In this document: piece after piece, positions 34,487 through 44,673 of the stretch | Layout: each line of letters begins with the position of its first letter | Position numbering within the stretch: the stretch's first letter is position 1 | Source of the DNA: an uncultured Anaeromyxobacter sp. | Lineage (GTDB): Bacteria > Myxococcota > Myxococcia > Myxococcales > Anaeromyxobacteraceae | NCBI GenBank assembly: GCA_903904005.1 | Contig: CAIVAR010000005.1 | Location: forward strand, 59,540-123,539 | Direction: 5' to 3' | DNA length: 64,000 bases | The notes under the pieces: generated by a model | What the model was told of the DNA's origin: nothing | The model's input: the letters and a program-made list of their open reading frames with translations, nothing else | The model's database searches: none | Program-made: the position numbers and the translations under genes

Positions 34487-35488
34487 TCAGCCGCCGCCGG
34501 CCCGGAAGAGCCCCAGCGCGGCGTATAGCAGGAGCCCCAGCCCGGCGAGCGCTCCCCAGCCGGGCGGGACGCGGGAGAGCCGGAACCGGGTCGAGGGATC
34601 GGCCGGGTCCCGGATCACGACCACGGTCCGCATCTCGGGCGGCGTCGGCGTCGCCCGGACCCAGGCGAGGGCGAGGGGGGCGAGCGCCGCGATCCCGAGG
34701 GCGAGGAGCGCCAGGGTCGCGCCGAGCGGCCCCTCGGCGCCCGGGTCGGAGGCGCCGCCCGCAGCCATCGCCGAGCCGAGGGCGTTGTTGACCCCGTGGG
34801 CGGCCACCGCCGGCCAGATCGATCCGGACCGCCAGGCCAGCCAGCCCAGGAAGAGGCCGAGGAAGAGCACCGCGGGGAACCGGACGGGGTCGAGGTGCAT
34901 GCAGGCGAAGAGCACCGACGAGCCGAGGATGGCAGCGCCCGGACGAAGGTGGGTTCGCAGCGCCGAGAGCAGGTACCCCCGGAAGGCGACCTCCTCGGCA
35001 AGCGGGGCGAGCACCGACGCGGCGACGGCCATCCCGAGCCGGTGGGCGCCGGAGCCCTCGAAGAGACGGGTCACGTCGAAGGCATCCACCCAGCCCCGGG
35101 GGACCACCCGGATCGTGAGCGACATGATCGCCCCGGCCACGAGGAAGAGGGCCAGCCCCGACGCGGCGCCGAGCAGCACGTCGCGCGTGGGTGGCCGGCG
35201 CGAGAGGAGCAGGAAGGGGGCGGGGCGGAGGTTCGAGCCGACGGCGATCAGCACGGGAGGCAGCAGGAAGACGAAGAGCTCCGTCCAGAGCAGCCCCGCG
35301 AGCGGGTGGAAGGCCTGCGCGGTTCCCCCGAGCCCCGCGTAGAGGACCATGAGGAGCACGAAGAACCCGAAGGCGCTCTTCACGGGTGGCTCGATCGGGG
35401 GAGCCCCGGAGGCGTCCGCGGGAGGCGGGAGCAGGGGCACCTCGGGGGGCGCGATATCGGTGTGGCCGCTGTCCACGTTCCGGATCAT
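34487..35488 (-). CDS. CPBP-family intramembrane metalloprotease
   Basis: 333 residues with about eight membrane segments. The Abi/CPBP motifs are EEVAFRGYLLSAL (EExxxR), FACMHLDPVRFP (FxxxH) and AVAAHGVNNAL (HxxxN/D). Related proteins process prenylated or immunity peptides; the substrate here is unknown. The N-terminal 35 residues are Pro-rich and may be over-extended, since the ATG at 35488 has no clear ribosome site. It is divergent from coaBC with only 18 bases between starts. Confidence 0.87.
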   Translation of the reverse strand: MIRNVDSGHTDIAPPEVPLLPPPADASGAPPIEPPVKSAFGFFVLLMVLYAGLGGTAQAFHPLAGLLWTELFVFLLPPVLIAVGSNLRPAPFLLLSRRPPTRDVLLGAASGLALFLVAGAIMSLTIRVVPRGWVDAFDVTRLFEGSGAHRLGMAVAASVLAPLAEEVAFRGYLLSALRTHLRPGAAILGSSVLFACMHLDPVRFPAVLFLGLFLGWLAWRSGSIWPAVAAHGVNNALGSAMAAGGASDPGAEGPLGATLALLALGIAALAPLALAWVRATPTPPEMRTVVVIRDPADPSTRFRLSRVPPGWGALAGLGLLLYAALGLFRAGGG

Positions 35489-35506
35489 GATAGGGAACGA
35501 TCCGAG

Positions 35507-36727
35507 ATGGGAACCTTTCGCGACCGAACCGTGATCCTCGGCGTGGGCGGCGGCATCGCTGCCTACAAGGGCTGCGAGCTCGTCCGCCTCCTCGTGAAGG
35601 GGGGCGCCGACGTCCGCGTCGTCATGACGCCCAACGCCACCCGCTTCGTCGGTCCGCTCACCTTCCAGGCCCTGTCGGGCCACCCGGTCCTCGTCGACCT
35701 GCTCGATCCCGCCTCGGAGGCCTCCTACGGCCACCTCGAGCTGGCCCGGCGTGCCGACCTGCTCGTCGTCGCCCCGGCCACCGCCGACCTGCTCGCGCGC
35801 CTGCGGGCCGGAATGGGGGACGACGCCGTCACCACCACCGCGCTCGCCTGCACCTGCCCGGTGCTGCTCGCCCCGGCCATGAACACCCGGATGTGGGAGG
35901 GGCCGGCCGTCCAGGAGAACCTGGCCGCCCTGCGCGCCCGGGGCTGGCACGTGGTCGGGCCGGGGAGCGGGGAGCTCGCCGATGGAGACGTCGGCGAGGG
36001 GCGTCTCGCCGACCCGGGTGAGATCGCCTCCGAGGCGGCCCGGCTGCTCGGCCCCCGGGACCTGGCCGGCCGGCGCGTGCTCGTCACTGCCGGTCCCACC
36101 CGCGAGCCCATCGATCCGGTCCGTTACCTCTCCAACCCGTCCACCGGGAGGATGGGGTTCGAGGTGGCGCGCGCCGCTGCTCGGCGCGGTGCCGCCGTGC
36201 TGCTCGTCTCCGGTCCCACGGCGCTGCGCGACCCCGATGGCGTCCGGGTGGTGCGCGTCGCCACGGCGGAGGAGATGTCCGCCGCGGTCCTGGGGGCCGC
36301 CGGGGAGCAGGATCTCCTCGTGGCCGCCGCCGCGGTGTCCGACTACCGGCCGCGCGATCCCTCTCCGCGGAAGAAGAAGAAGGGAGACGGCCCCGAGGTC
36401 CTGCAGCTCGAGCGGACCACCGATATCCTCGCCACGCTGGGCGATCGGCTGGCCGGGCGGGCGGGGTCGCCGGTGCTGGTGGGCTTCGCCGCCGAGACGG
36501 AGGACGTGGTCCCGAACGCCCGGGAGAAGCTACGGCGGAAGCGCTGCGACCTCGTGGTGGCCAACGCCGTTGGCACTCCCGGCGCCGGATTCGGCGGGGA
36601 TCGCAACCGGGTCTCCATCGTCGACGCCTCGGGTGTCGAGGAGGTGGAGGGCACGAAGGGCGCCGTCGCCGACGCCATCCTCGACCGCGCGGTCCCGCTC
36701 CTCGACGCCCGACGCCCCCGGCCATGA
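35507..36727 (+). CDS. coaBC: Phosphopantothenoylcysteine synthetase/decarboxylase
   Basis: Bifunctional CoA-pathway enzyme, 406 residues. The CoaC half (1-185) has [18 protein letters not shown], the catalytic His in [13 protein letters not shown] and the FMN-site motif APAMNTRMW. The CoaB half has [25 protein letters not shown] and [11 protein letters not shown], then a KKKK stretch near the substrate loop and FAAETEDV. The stop overlaps the uracil-DNA glycosylase start (ATGA). Confidence 0.94.
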   Translation: MGTFRDRTVILGVGGGIAAYKGCELVRLLVKGGADVRVVMTPNATRFVGPLTFQALSGHPVLVDLLDPASEASYGHLELARRADLLVVAPATADLLARLRAGMGDDAVTTTALACTCPVLLAPAMNTRMWEGPAVQENLAALRARGWHVVGPGSGELADGDVGEGRLADPGEIASEAARLLGPRDLAGRRVLVTAGPTREPIDPVRYLSNPSTGRMGFEVARAAARRGAAVLLVSGPTALRDPDGVRVVRVATAEEMSAAVLGAAGEQDLLVAAAAVSDYRPRDPSPRKKKKGDGPEVLQLERTTDILATLGDRLAGRAGSPVLVGFAAETEDVVPNAREKLRRKRCDLVVANAVGTPGAGFGGDRNRVSIVDASGVEEVEGTKGAVADAILDRAVPLLDARRPRP

Positions 36728-37533
36728 GCAGCGACCCGACGATCTCCCCGGAGGCGGCCGAGCTGGCCGCGGAGGCGATGCGCCACCTGGCGTGGCTGCG
36801 CGACGCCGGCATCCGGGAGGTCCCCGACCGGCTGCCTGCGCCCCGCGCCTCCACGCGGGAAGCCGCACCCGTCGCAGCACCGGCCGCCGCATCCGTGGCC
36901 GCCCCGCCGACCGCTCCGCCGACCGCTCCCGCCGCGTACGCGATCTCCGACAAGGGCTGCGGCAGCGAGCCGCTCCTCGCCGTCCGGGCCGGCCTCGGGG
37001 AGTGTACGCGTTGCAAGCTTCACGGTGGGCGCACACGGCTGGTCTTCGGCGTGGGCCATCCGTCGGCGGAGCTCATGTTCGTCGGCGAGGGGCCCGGCGC
37101 CGACGAGGACGTGCAGGGTGAGCCCTTCGTGGGGCGCGCCGGCCAGCTGCTCACCAAGATGATCGAGGCCATGGGCTTCGCCCGGGCCGAGGTCTACATC
37201 GCGAACGTCGTGAAGTGCCGCCCGCCCGGGAACCGGGACCCGGAGCCCGACGAGATCGAGGCCTGCGAGCCCTTCCTGAAGGCGCAGATCGCCGCCATCC
37301 GCCCGCGGATCGTGGTGGCGCTCGGGCGCTTCGCGGTCCAGACGCTGCTGCGCGACACGACCCCCATCAGCCGTCTCCGCGGCCGCTGGCGCGAGTACGA
37401 GGGGGTGAAGCTCATGCCCACGTTCCACCCCGCCTACCTCCTGCGCAACCCGCCCGAGAAGAAGTCCGCCTGGGAGGATCTCCAGCTCGTCATGAAGGAA
37501 TTCGGCAGGACGCCGCCGGGGAGGGGAACGTGA
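36724..37533 (+). CDS. Family 4 uracil-DNA glycosylase (Fe-S)
   Basis: Removes uracil from DNA. 269 residues. An Ala/Pro-rich N-terminal stretch (about 40-75) precedes the catalytic domain. Motif A is [20 protein letters not shown] and motif [10 protein letters not shown]. Four Cys, in CTRCKL and then [18 protein letters not shown], are the usual 4Fe-4S ligands. It overlaps coaBC upstream and nfeD downstream (GTGA). Confidence 0.92.
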   Translation: MSSDPTISPEAAELAAEAMRHLAWLRDAGIREVPDRLPAPRASTREAAPVAAPAAASVAAPPTAPPTAPAAYAISDKGCGSEPLLAVRAGLGECTRCKLHGGRTRLVFGVGHPSAELMFVGEGPGADEDVQGEPFVGRAGQLLTKMIEAMGFARAEVYIANVVKCRPPGNRDPEPDEIEACEPFLKAQIAAIRPRIVVALGRFAVQTLLRDTTPISRLRGRWREYEGVKLMPTFHPAYLLRNPPEKKSAWEDLQLVMKEFGRTPPGRGT

Positions 37534-38909
37534 ACGTGAGCCGCCTGACCGCGAGGGCGTCGAGGAGCGCGCTCGTCGCGCTCCTGGTCGCCACCGCTGT
37601 GCTCCTCGGGCTGCGGAGCGGGAATGCCGCCGAGCCCACCCCCCCGCGCGTGTTGCTCCTCGAGGTGCGGGCCCCCATCACCACCGGTACCGCCGAGTTC
37701 ATCGAGGTCGGTCTCGCCCGCGCGAAGCGGGAGGGCTACGGGGCGGTGGCCATCGCGCTCGACACCCCCGGTGGCCACCTCGAGGCCACGCGGGAGATCG
37801 TCCAGCGGATGCTCGCCAGCGAGGTGCCGGTCGTGGTCTGGGTCGGCCCGGCCGGTGCCCGAGCCGGTTCGGCGGGGGTCTTCATCACCCTCGCCGCCGA
37901 CGTGGCGGCCATGCACCCGACCTCCGCCATCGGCGCCGCCCACCCGGTGGCGGGCGGTGGCGAGGACGTCGAGAAGCAGGCCGGAAAGGACATGGCCCGC
38001 AAGATCGAGAACGACACCGCCGCCTTCGCGCGCAGCATCGCCACCGCGCGGGGACGTAACGCCGACTGGGCCGAGAAGGCGGTACGGGACAGCGTCTCGG
38101 CCACCGCGGAGGAGGCCCTGAAGCTCCGGGTCGTCGACGCCATCGCCCCCGACATGGCGGCCGCGCTGGCCTTCGCCGACGGCCGCACCTGGTCCCGCTC
38201 CGGCCAGGTCCAGGCCATCCGCACCCGGGGGCCGGTGGAGGCCGGCGAGATGACCGTCCGGCAGCGGACCCTGGCGTTCCTCTCCGACCCGAACGTCATC
38301 GCCGTCCTCATGATGCTCGGGACGCTCGGGATCGCCCTCGAGTTCTACCACCCGGGCGGCATCGTCCCGGGCGCGCTCGGCGCCTTCTTCCTGCTCCTCG
38401 CCTTCCTCTCCATGAAGGTCATCCCGGTGAACGTGGGCGCGCTCGTGCTCATCCTGGCCGGGGTCGCACTGCTCGTGGTCGAGGGCTACGTGACCACCCA
38501 TGGCATCGCCGGGCTCGCCGGGGCGGCCCTGCTCGGCATCGGCACCCTCTTCTTCATCGACCGGAGCTCGGCCGAGTACCGCTTCGATCCGGTGCTGCTC
38601 TCCCTCTCGCCGTGGGTGGTGTGGCCCACGCCGCTGGCGCTCGGCGGTGTCCTCGGCTTCGTGGGGTGGAAGGTCGCCCGGACGCGACAGGAGAAGCTGC
38701 GCGTCGGCGCCCCCGGGATGATCGGCGAGCTGGGAGAGGCCACGAGCGACATCGGCCCCGACGCCGGGGAGGCCTTCGTCCACGGGGAGCTCTGGGCGGC
38801 GCGGTCCGACGCCCCCATCGTCCGGGGCATGGCGGTCCGTGTCCGCGAGGTCCGCGGGCTCATCCTTCACGTCGAGGCCGCTCCCGCCAGCCGCGGCGTA
38901 CTTCCCTAG
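37530..38909 (+). CDS. NfeD-type membrane serine protease (ClpP-like, STOPP)
   Basis: 459 residues. Signal-like N-terminus ([21 protein letters not shown]), then a ClpP-fold protease domain with the Ser nucleophile in [14 protein letters not shown] and the probable general-base Lys in [14 protein letters not shown]. Four or five membrane helices follow (about 250-390) and an OB-fold NfeD domain at the C-terminus ([19 protein letters not shown]). Homologues cleave a C-terminal segment of the partner stomatin, whose gene follows 38 bases downstream. GTG 37530 has GAGGGG just upstream and overlaps the previous stop. Confidence 0.9.
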   Translation: MNVSRLTARASRSALVALLVATAVLLGLRSGNAAEPTPPRVLLLEVRAPITTGTAEFIEVGLARAKREGYGAVAIALDTPGGHLEATREIVQRMLASEVPVVVWVGPAGARAGSAGVFITLAADVAAMHPTSAIGAAHPVAGGGEDVEKQAGKDMARKIENDTAAFARSIATARGRNADWAEKAVRDSVSATAEEALKLRVVDAIAPDMAAALAFADGRTWSRSGQVQAIRTRGPVEAGEMTVRQRTLAFLSDPNVIAVLMMLGTLGIALEFYHPGGIVPGALGAFFLLLAFLSMKVIPVNVGALVLILAGVALLVVEGYVTTHGIAGLAGAALLGIGTLFFIDRSSAEYRFDPVLLSLSPWVVWPTPLALGGVLGFVGWKVARTRQEKLRVGAPGMIGELGEATSDIGPDAGEAFVHGELWAARSDAPIVRGMAVRVREVRGLILHVEAAPASRGVLP

Positions 38910-38947
38910 CGCGAATCCCGGGCCCCGCCCGGGGAGGAGAAACGAAC

Positions 38948-39700
38948 ATGCCCGCCTTCGGTCTGCTCATCCCCGTCGCCCTCGTGGCCGGCTGGTTCGC
39001 CATGGGGCTCCGCATCATCAACGAGTACGAGCAGGGGGTGGTCCTCCGGCTCGGACGGTTCGTCGGGATCCGCACCGCCGGCCTGAAGTGGATCGTCCCC
39101 TTCGTCGACCGCATGGTCATCATCGACATGCGGGTCACGGCGGAGCAGGTCCCGCCCCAGGACGTCATCACCCGCGACAACGTCTCCATCAAGGTGAACG
39201 CGGTCATCTACTTCCGCGTGGTCGAGGCCGGGAAGGCCTTCCTCCAGGTGACGGACTTCCTCTTCGCCACCAGCCAGTTCGCCCAGACCACGCTCCGGTC
39301 GGTGCTCGGCCAGGTGGAGCTCGACGAGCTGCTCTCGCAGCGGGACAAGATCAACCGGCAGCTCCAGGAGATCATCGACCGCCACACCGAGCCCTGGGGC
39401 GTGAAGGTCACCGCCGTCGAGGTGAAGCAGATCGACCTGCCCGAGGAGATGCGCCGCTCGATGGCCGGGCAGGCCGAGGCCGAGCGCGAGCGCCGGGCCA
39501 AGGTGATCAACGCCGAGGGCGAGCTCCAGGCGGCCACCAAGCTCGGCGAGGCGGCCGACATCATCTCGCGCTCCCCGGGGGCGCTGCAGCTCCGCTACCT
39601 CCAGACGCTCGTCGAGATCTCCTCCGACAAGGGAACGAACGTCGTCTTCCCGCTCCCGCTCGACCTCATCCGGCCGTTCCTGGAGTCGAAGCAGAAGTGA
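38948..39700 (+). CDS. Slipin/stomatin-like SPFH membrane protein
   Basis: 250 residues. An N-terminal membrane segment ([16 protein letters not shown]) is followed by the SPFH/band 7 domain ([23 protein letters not shown] in part, [36 protein letters not shown]) and a short coiled coil ([19 protein letters not shown]). It scaffolds membrane microdomains. The nfeD-slipin pair is a classic stomatin operon. GGGGAGGAG lies 8 bases before the ATG. Confidence 0.93.
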   Translation: MPAFGLLIPVALVAGWFAMGLRIINEYEQGVVLRLGRFVGIRTAGLKWIVPFVDRMVIIDMRVTAEQVPPQDVITRDNVSIKVNAVIYFRVVEAGKAFLQVTDFLFATSQFAQTTLRSVLGQVELDELLSQRDKINRQLQEIIDRHTEPWGVKVTAVEVKQIDLPEEMRRSMAGQAEAERERRAKVINAEGELQAATKLGEAADIISRSPGALQLRYLQTLVEISSDKGTNVVFPLPLDLIRPFLESKQK

Positions 39701-39704
39701 GGGG

Positions 39705-39719
39705 GCGCCGAGCCGGCGC
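39705..39719. terminator. Short hairpin between convergent slipin and iaaA genes
   Basis: GCGCCG-AGC-CGGCGC, 6-bp arms with a 3-base loop, lies in the 27-base convergent gap. There is no U-run on either strand, so termination is only suggested. Confidence 0.3.
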
Positions 39720-39727
39720 GGCGGGCG

Positions 39728-40636
39728 CTACAGCGCCGTCCGGATGTTCCCGGACCCGTCCGACCAGGCCCGGGCCATGGCCGGCGTGTTGAAGGCGAAG
39801 CCGGGATCCCCGGACGGCCCCACCACGATCACGCCGCCCTGTCCGGCGACGCGGGCGCCCAGGATGCGGATGCCCTCGGCGGCCGCCTCCCCGGGGCTGC
39901 GGCCGGCGCCGACCAGGTCGGCGACGAGGCGCGCCAGCGTGACCCGGATGATCGGCTCCCCGTGCCCGGTGGAGGAGACCGCGGCGAGCCGGTCGTCGGC
40001 GTAGGTGCCGGCGCCGATGATCGGCGAGTCCCCGACGCGGCCGGGGCGCTTCAGGAAGGTTCCGCCGGTCGAGGTGGCCGCGGCGACGTGGCCGTTCCGA
40101 TCCCGGGCCACCGCGCCGATCGTCCCGCCGCCGACCGTCGTCGGCTTCACGCCGGCGGAAGCATCGAAGCGGGCCCGCTGCTGGGGGATGACGAGCCGCT
40201 CGTTGGGCCAGGCCGGGATCCCCATCTCGCGGGCGAACGCGGAGGCCCCGTCGGCGACGATGAGGAGGTGCGGGGAGCGCTCCAGGACGGCCCGGGCCAG
40301 CAGGATGGGGTTCTTCACGTCCTTCACGCAGGCGACCGCACCGGCCCCCAGGGTGGCGCCGTCCATGAGCGACGCGTCGAGCTCGACGTGGCCGGCCGAC
40401 GTGAGCGTCGCGCCGGTCCCGGCGTTGAAGGTCGGGTCGTCCTCCAGCAGGGAGGCGGCGAGGACCACGGCATCGAGGGCGCTGCCGCCGCGCCGGAGGA
40501 GCTCCCAGGCGGCAGAGGCGGCGCGCCCCACGCCCGCCTCGCGCGGGGCATCCGGGCCGAGCCCCGACGTGCCGGAATCGTCGAGGGAACCGGCGCCGCC
40601 GTGGACGGCGATGGCGGGCGTGGACGGGTGGTTCAT
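39728..40636 (-). CDS. iaaA: Isoaspartyl peptidase / type 2 L-asparaginase
   Basis: Ntn-hydrolase of 302 residues, made as a precursor that cleaves itself. It starts AIAVHGGAGSLDD, has FNAGTGATLTSAGHVELDAS, and the autocleavage and nucleophile Thr lies in GGGTIGAVARDRNGHVAAATSTGG. GAGTYADDRLAAVSSTGHGE follows. It hydrolyses beta-aspartyl peptides and asparagine. On the minus strand TAGTCT lies 9 bases before the ATG, and no ribosome site is seen. Confidence 0.93.
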   Translation of the reverse strand: MNHPSTPAIAVHGGAGSLDDSGTSGLGPDAPREAGVGRAASAAWELLRRGGSALDAVVLAASLLEDDPTFNAGTGATLTSAGHVELDASLMDGATLGAGAVACVKDVKNPILLARAVLERSPHLLIVADGASAFAREMGIPAWPNERLVIPQQRARFDASAGVKPTTVGGGTIGAVARDRNGHVAAATSTGGTFLKRPGRVGDSPIIGAGTYADDRLAAVSSTGHGEPIIRVTLARLVADLVGAGRSPGEAAAEGIRILGARVAGQGGVIVVGPSGDPGFAFNTPAMARAWSDGSGNIRTAL

Positions 40637-40686
40637 GGCGGCGGGAGACTAACCGGACGGCGCGGCGGCGCAAGGCGCTTCTCGCC

Positions 40687-40715
40687 TTGACGGGTACGCC
40701 GACCCGTTCCAATGT
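40687..40715 (+). promoter_or_regulatory. Thiolase-operon promoter with embedded dyad operator
   Basis: TTGACG (40687-40692), 17-base spacer, then CAATGT (weak -10). The spacer holds a perfect inverted repeat, ACGGGT-ACGCCG-ACCCGT (40690-40707), well placed for a repressor. Confidence 0.5.
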
Positions 40716-40757
40716 CTCGGACGCCCCGGGTCGGGGCCCCACCCAGGGAGGATGAAC

Positions 40758-41942
40758 ATGTCCGGACGCGAAGTGGTCATCGCAGGCGCGGCGCGAACCC
40801 CCATCGGCTCGTTCCTCGGCAGCCTGGCCGCCGTGCCGGCGCCCCGCCTCGGCGCCGTCGCCATCCGCGCGGCGCTGCTCCGCGCCGGCGTCGACCCGGC
40901 GGCGGTGGACGAGGTGGTGATGGGGAACGTGCTCCAGGCCGCGGTGGGGCAGGCCCCGGCCCGGCAGGCGGCCCGGTACGCCGGCATCCCCGACGGCACG
41001 CCGGCCTGGACCCTCAACAAGGTCTGCGGCTCGGGACTCAAGGCGGTCATCAGCGCCGCCCAGGCCATCGCGCTCGGCGACGCGGACGTGATGGTGGCCG
41101 GGGGCATGGAGTCGATGTCCAACGTGCCCTACTACGATCTGAAGCAGCGCCTCGGCGCGCGCATGGGCAACGTGACGCTCGTCGACGGTCTGGTCTACGA
41201 CGGCCTCACCGACGCCTACGACGGCGTCCACATGGGCATCTGCGCCGAGGCCACCGCGGAGAAGTTCGCCATCGGTCGCGCCGCCCAGGACGCCTTTGCC
41301 GTCGAGTCGACCCGGCGGGCCATCGAGGCGCAGAAGGCCGGCCGGTTTTCGAAGGAGATCGCACCGGTCGAGATCGAGGGCAAGAAGGGGGAGAAGACGG
41401 TCGTCTCCGAGGACGACGGTCCGAAGAACGCCCGGCCCGAGAAGATCGCCACGCTGAAGCCGGTCTTCAAGAAGGACGGGACGGTGACCGCGGCCAACGC
41501 GTCGTCGATCAACGACGGGGCGGCGGCGGTGGTGCTGATGAGCGCCGAGCGGGCCCAGAAGGAGGGGCGGCCGGTGCTGGCTCGGATCGTCGCCTGGGGC
41601 GGCGCGGCGCGGGCCCCGGCCGAGTTCACGATCGCCCCGGCCGACGCCATCCGGAAGACCCTGGAGAAGGCCGGCCTCACCACGAAGGACATCGACCTCT
41701 GGGAGCTCAACGAGGCCTTCGCGGTGGTCTCGATCGCCAACATGCAGCTCCTCTCGCTCGACGGCGGCAACGTCGACGTGAACGGCGGCGCGGTCTGCCT
41801 GGGCCATCCCATCGGCGCGTCGGGCACCCGCATCCTGGTGACGCTGCTCCACGCCATGGAGGAGCGAAAGGCACGGCGCGGCCTCGCCAGCCTCTGCATC
41901 GGCGGCGGCGAGGCGGTGGCGCTCGTGGTGGAGCGGCCATGA
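40758..41942 (+). CDS. Acetyl-CoA C-acetyltransferase (thiolase)
   Basis: Condenses or cleaves acetoacetyl-CoA. 394 residues. The acyl-accepting Cys is C90 in [21 protein letters not shown] holds the catalytic His and [10 protein letters not shown] the second Cys. GGAVCLGHP has Cys where GGAIALGHP is usual. I chose ATG 40758, six bases after GGGAGG; the ATG at 40752 touches that site. It is first in an operon with both CoA-transferase subunits, fitting acetoacetate or ketone-body use. Confidence 0.93.
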   Translation: MSGREVVIAGAARTPIGSFLGSLAAVPAPRLGAVAIRAALLRAGVDPAAVDEVVMGNVLQAAVGQAPARQAARYAGIPDGTPAWTLNKVCGSGLKAVISAAQAIALGDADVMVAGGMESMSNVPYYDLKQRLGARMGNVTLVDGLVYDGLTDAYDGVHMGICAEATAEKFAIGRAAQDAFAVESTRRAIEAQKAGRFSKEIAPVEIEGKKGEKTVVSEDDGPKNARPEKIATLKPVFKKDGTVTAANASSINDGAAAVVLMSAERAQKEGRPVLARIVAWGGAARAPAEFTIAPADAIRKTLEKAGLTTKDIDLWELNEAFAVVSIANMQLLSLDGGNVDVNGGAVCLGHPIGASGTRILVTLLHAMEERKARRGLASLCIGGGEAVALVVERP

Positions 41943-42640
41943 ACAAGGTCCTCCCCAGCGCCGACGCGGCGGTGGCCGACATCCCGGACGGCGCGACCCT
42001 GCTCGTGGGCGGGTTCGGCCTCTGCGGCAACCCGGAGAACCTCATCACCGCCCTGCACCGCAAGGGGGTGAAGGACCTCACCATCGTCTCCAACAACTGC
42101 GGCACCACCGAGGAGGGGCTGGGCGTGCTTCTCCAGTCCCGGCAGATCAAGAAGATGGTCTCCTCCTACGTGGGGGAGAACAAGGTCTTCGAGAAGCAGT
42201 ACCTGTCCGGCGAGCTGGAGGTGGATCTGGTCCCGCAGGGCACGCTCGCCGAGCGCATTCGCGCCGGGGGGGCCGGCATCGCCGGGTTCTACACCGCCAC
42301 GGGGGTCGGCACGGTGGTGGCGGACGGCAAGGAGGTCCGCCGCTTCGGCGAGCGCGACTACCTGCTCGAGCTGCCGATCCGAGGCGACTTCGCCCTGGTC
42401 CACGCCTGGAAGGCCGACACCTGGGGCAACCTGATCTTCCGGAAGACCGCCGCGAACTTCAATCCCATGATGTGCGCGGCCGCCAAGGTCTGCATCGTCG
42501 AGGCCGAGCACATCGTCGAGGTCGGGCAGCTCGACCCCGCCCAGATCCACGTCCCCTCCATCTACGTGAAACGCATCGTGCAGGCCGTGGGCTTGAAGAA
42601 GCCCATCGAGCGGCGCACGGTCCGTCCCCGAGCGAGCTGA
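41939..42640 (+). CDS. scoA: 3-oxoacid CoA-transferase subunit A
   Basis: Alpha subunit of a succinyl-CoA:acetoacetate-type CoA-transferase, 233 residues. Family motifs are [56 protein letters not shown] and [10 protein letters not shown]. The ATG overlaps the thiolase stop (ATGA), and scoB starts 2 bases after its stop. Other acyl substrates such as butyrate cannot be excluded. Confidence 0.92.
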   Translation: MNKVLPSADAAVADIPDGATLLVGGFGLCGNPENLITALHRKGVKDLTIVSNNCGTTEEGLGVLLQSRQIKKMVSSYVGENKVFEKQYLSGELEVDLVPQGTLAERIRAGGAGIAGFYTATGVGTVVADGKEVRRFGERDYLLELPIRGDFALVHAWKADTWGNLIFRKTAANFNPMMCAAAKVCIVEAEHIVEVGQLDPAQIHVPSIYVKRIVQAVGLKKPIERRTVRPRAS

Positions 42641-42642
42641 TC

Positions 42643-43299
42643 ATGGCGCTGACCCGAGAGCAGATCGCGAAGCGCGTGGCGCGGGAGCTGCACGACGGCT
42701 TCTACGTGAACCTGGGCATCGGCATGCCCACCCTGGTCTCCAACTTCGTCCCGCCCGGCGTCGAGGTCGTGCTGCAGAGCGAGAACGGCATGCTCGGCAT
42801 CGGCCCGTACCCGATCGAGGGGCAGGAGGACCCGGACCTCATCAATGCCGGGAAGGAGACGGTGAGCGAGATCCCCGGCACCGCCTACTTCTCGTCGGTC
42901 GAGTCCTTCGCGATGATCCGCGGCGGCCACATCGACCTCGCCATCCTCGGCGCGCTCGAGGTCTCCGAGAAGGGCGACCTCGCCAACTGGCTCGTCCCCG
43001 GCAAGATGGTGAAGGGCATGGGCGGCGGAATGGACCTCGTCGCCGGTGCCCGGCGCGTCATCGTGATGATGGAGCACGCCAACAAGGAGGGGAAGCCCAA
43101 GATCCTCCGGCAGTGCTCGCTGCCCATCACCGGGCGTGGATGCGTGGCGGCCGTGTGCACCGACCTGGCCTGGATCGAGGTCGGTCCACGCGGACTCGTT
43201 CTCCGGGAGCTCGCTCCCGGCGTCACCGTGGAGCAGGTGCAGACCCTCACCGAGCCGCGGCTCGAGGTCGCACCCGACGTGAAGACGATGCAGGTGTGA
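42643..43299 (+). CDS. scoB: 3-oxoacid CoA-transferase subunit B
   Basis: Beta subunit, 218 residues. The catalytic Glu is E47 in [54 protein letters not shown] and [19 protein letters not shown] are typical of the family. With ScoA it moves CoA between succinate and acetoacetate, feeding the upstream thiolase. Confidence 0.93.
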   Translation: MALTREQIAKRVARELHDGFYVNLGIGMPTLVSNFVPPGVEVVLQSENGMLGIGPYPIEGQEDPDLINAGKETVSEIPGTAYFSSVESFAMIRGGHIDLAILGALEVSEKGDLANWLVPGKMVKGMGGGMDLVAGARRVIVMMEHANKEGKPKILRQCSLPITGRGCVAAVCTDLAWIEVGPRGLVLRELAPGVTVEQVQTLTEPRLEVAPDVKTMQV

Positions 43300-43303
43300 C
43301 CCC

Positions 43304-44080
43304 GTGGGCCGCCCGGTCGTCACCTTCCTCTCCGACTTCGGGGCAGGCTCCGGCTACCCGGCGCAGATGAAGGGCGAGGTGCTGCGCCGCCGCCCCAACG
43401 CGGTGCTCGTCGACCTCTCGCACGAGGTGCCGCCGTTCGACCTGCTCACCGGTGCGCTCCTCCTCGAGGCCTGCGTGCCCAGCTTCCCCGAGTCGGCCGT
43501 CCACGTGGCGGTGGTCGATCCCGGGGTGGGCACCGCGCGCCGCCCGGTCTGCGTCGTCGACCCCGCCGGGAGGCGCCTCGTCGGTCCCGACAACGGGCTC
43601 CTCTCCCCGTTCCTCGGCGAGGGCGCCGCCGTCTTCCTCCTCGCCGACCCCCTCCTCGTCCCCCGGGATCCCAGCCCCACCTTCCACGGGCGCGACCTCT
43701 TCGCGCCGGTGGCGGCGTGGCTCGCCGGCGGCGGCGACCCCGCCCGGCTCGGTCCCCGCGTGGACGATCCGGTGCGGCTCGAGGGGCTCTCCCCCAGGCG
43801 GACGCCGGGGGCGCTCGAGGGCGCCTGCCTGGCCGCCGACCCGTTCGGAAACCTCCTCACCAGCATCCGCCGGTCCGACCTGGAGGGGCGCGGCGTCGCC
43901 GGCGTGAAGGTGGCGGGGCGCGAGGCCCGGCTCGTCACCACCTTCGGCGAGGGGCGGCCGGGCGAGCTGCTCGCGCTCTGGGGGAGCGGGGGGCGGCTCG
44001 AGATCGCGCTGCGGGAGGGGAGCGCGGCGCTCGACCTCGGGATCGCCCGCGGCGCCCCGGTGCGGGTCGCGCTCGCGTAG
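43304..44080 (+). CDS. SAM hydroxide adenosyltransferase (DUF62 family)
   Basis: 258 residues; homologues hydrolyse S-adenosylmethionine to adenosine and methionine, and relatives are fluorinases and chlorinases. Motifs are TFLSDFG, LVDLSHEVPPFDLLTGALLL, VVDPGVGTARRPV, GPDNGLLSPF and FHGRDLFAPVAAWL. Where I expect DxYVGxMKG near residue 15, this protein has SGYPAQMKG, so the Asp is Ser. Starts with GTG 4 bases after scoB; the link to the CoA-transferase genes may be only transcriptional. Confidence 0.88.
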   Translation: MGRPVVTFLSDFGAGSGYPAQMKGEVLRRRPNAVLVDLSHEVPPFDLLTGALLLEACVPSFPESAVHVAVVDPGVGTARRPVCVVDPAGRRLVGPDNGLLSPFLGEGAAVFLLADPLLVPRDPSPTFHGRDLFAPVAAWLAGGGDPARLGPRVDDPVRLEGLSPRRTPGALEGACLAADPFGNLLTSIRRSDLEGRGVAGVKVAGREARLVTTFGEGRPGELLALWGSGGRLEIALREGSAALDLGIARGAPVRVALA

Positions 44081-44088
44081 CGCGCCGG

Positions 44089-44673
44089 CTACTCGATCAG
44101 CCCCTGGTCCTTCGCCATCTTGGCGAGGCGCCCCTTCAGCCGCTCGAACCGCTTCATGAGGGCGGCCGGCTCGGTCCGCTCCCCGTCGGCGGCGAGGACG
44201 TCGGCGATCTCGGCCCAGGAGAGCTTCTGGTCGATCCGGAGCGCGAGGAGCGACACGTCCTCGACGTCGAGCGACTCGCGGAGCTTGTCGAGCACGTGCC
44301 GCTGCCGCTCCACCTTCACGTGGGAGCGGGTGCGGATCTCCTCGGCGAGGGCCGAGGCCTCTCCGGTGAAGAACCGCCGCCCGCGACGGCGCCAGGCCTC
44401 GTTGCGGAGGTTGATGGCCGCGTTCCAGGCCAGCCGGAAGCTCCAGGCCTTGAGCGAGCCCTCGCCGCGCCAGGTGGAGAGCCCCCGCCAGACGTTCTCG
44501 GCGAAGATCGAGAAGGCGTCGCTGGCGTCGTCCTCGTCGCGCAGGAGCGACCGGAGGTAGCGCAGCACGGGCGGACCGAACTCCTGGATGGCGGCGGTGG
44601 CCGCGCCGGGCCGGTCGTCGGCGGCGAGGAGCTCCCGGACCCGGGCCTCGATGCTGGGCGCGGCCTCGCTCAT
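44089..44673 (-). CDS. ECF-like sigma factor coupled to a Ser/Thr kinase gene
   Basis: 194 residues. A region 2-like part has PPVLRYLRSLLRDEDDASDAFSIFAENVW and GSLKAWSFRLAWNAAINLRNEAWRR. A region 4-like part has SLLALRIDQKLSWAEIADVL followed by an unusual insertion before the second helix (KRFERLKGRLAKMAK). The ATG overlaps the kinase stop (ATGA). ECF groups genetically tied to Ser/Thr kinases are known in Myxococcota and Planctomycetes, where phosphorylation may replace an anti-sigma factor. No anti-sigma gene is adjacent. Confidence 0.85.
   Translation of the reverse strand: MSEAAPSIEARVRELLAADDRPGAATAAIQEFGPPVLRYLRSLLRDEDDASDAFSIFAENVWRGLSTWRGEGSLKAWSFRLAWNAAINLRNEAWRRRGRRFFTGEASALAEEIRTRSHVKVERQRHVLDKLRESLDVEDVSLLALRIDQKLSWAEIADVLAADGERTEPAALMKRFERLKGRLAKMAKDQGLIE

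Noticed and set aside
40721..40750. Second GGGT/ACCC dyad before the thiolase start
   Set aside because: Arms match imperfectly; only the inner GGGGCCCC is symmetric, too short to claim an operator.
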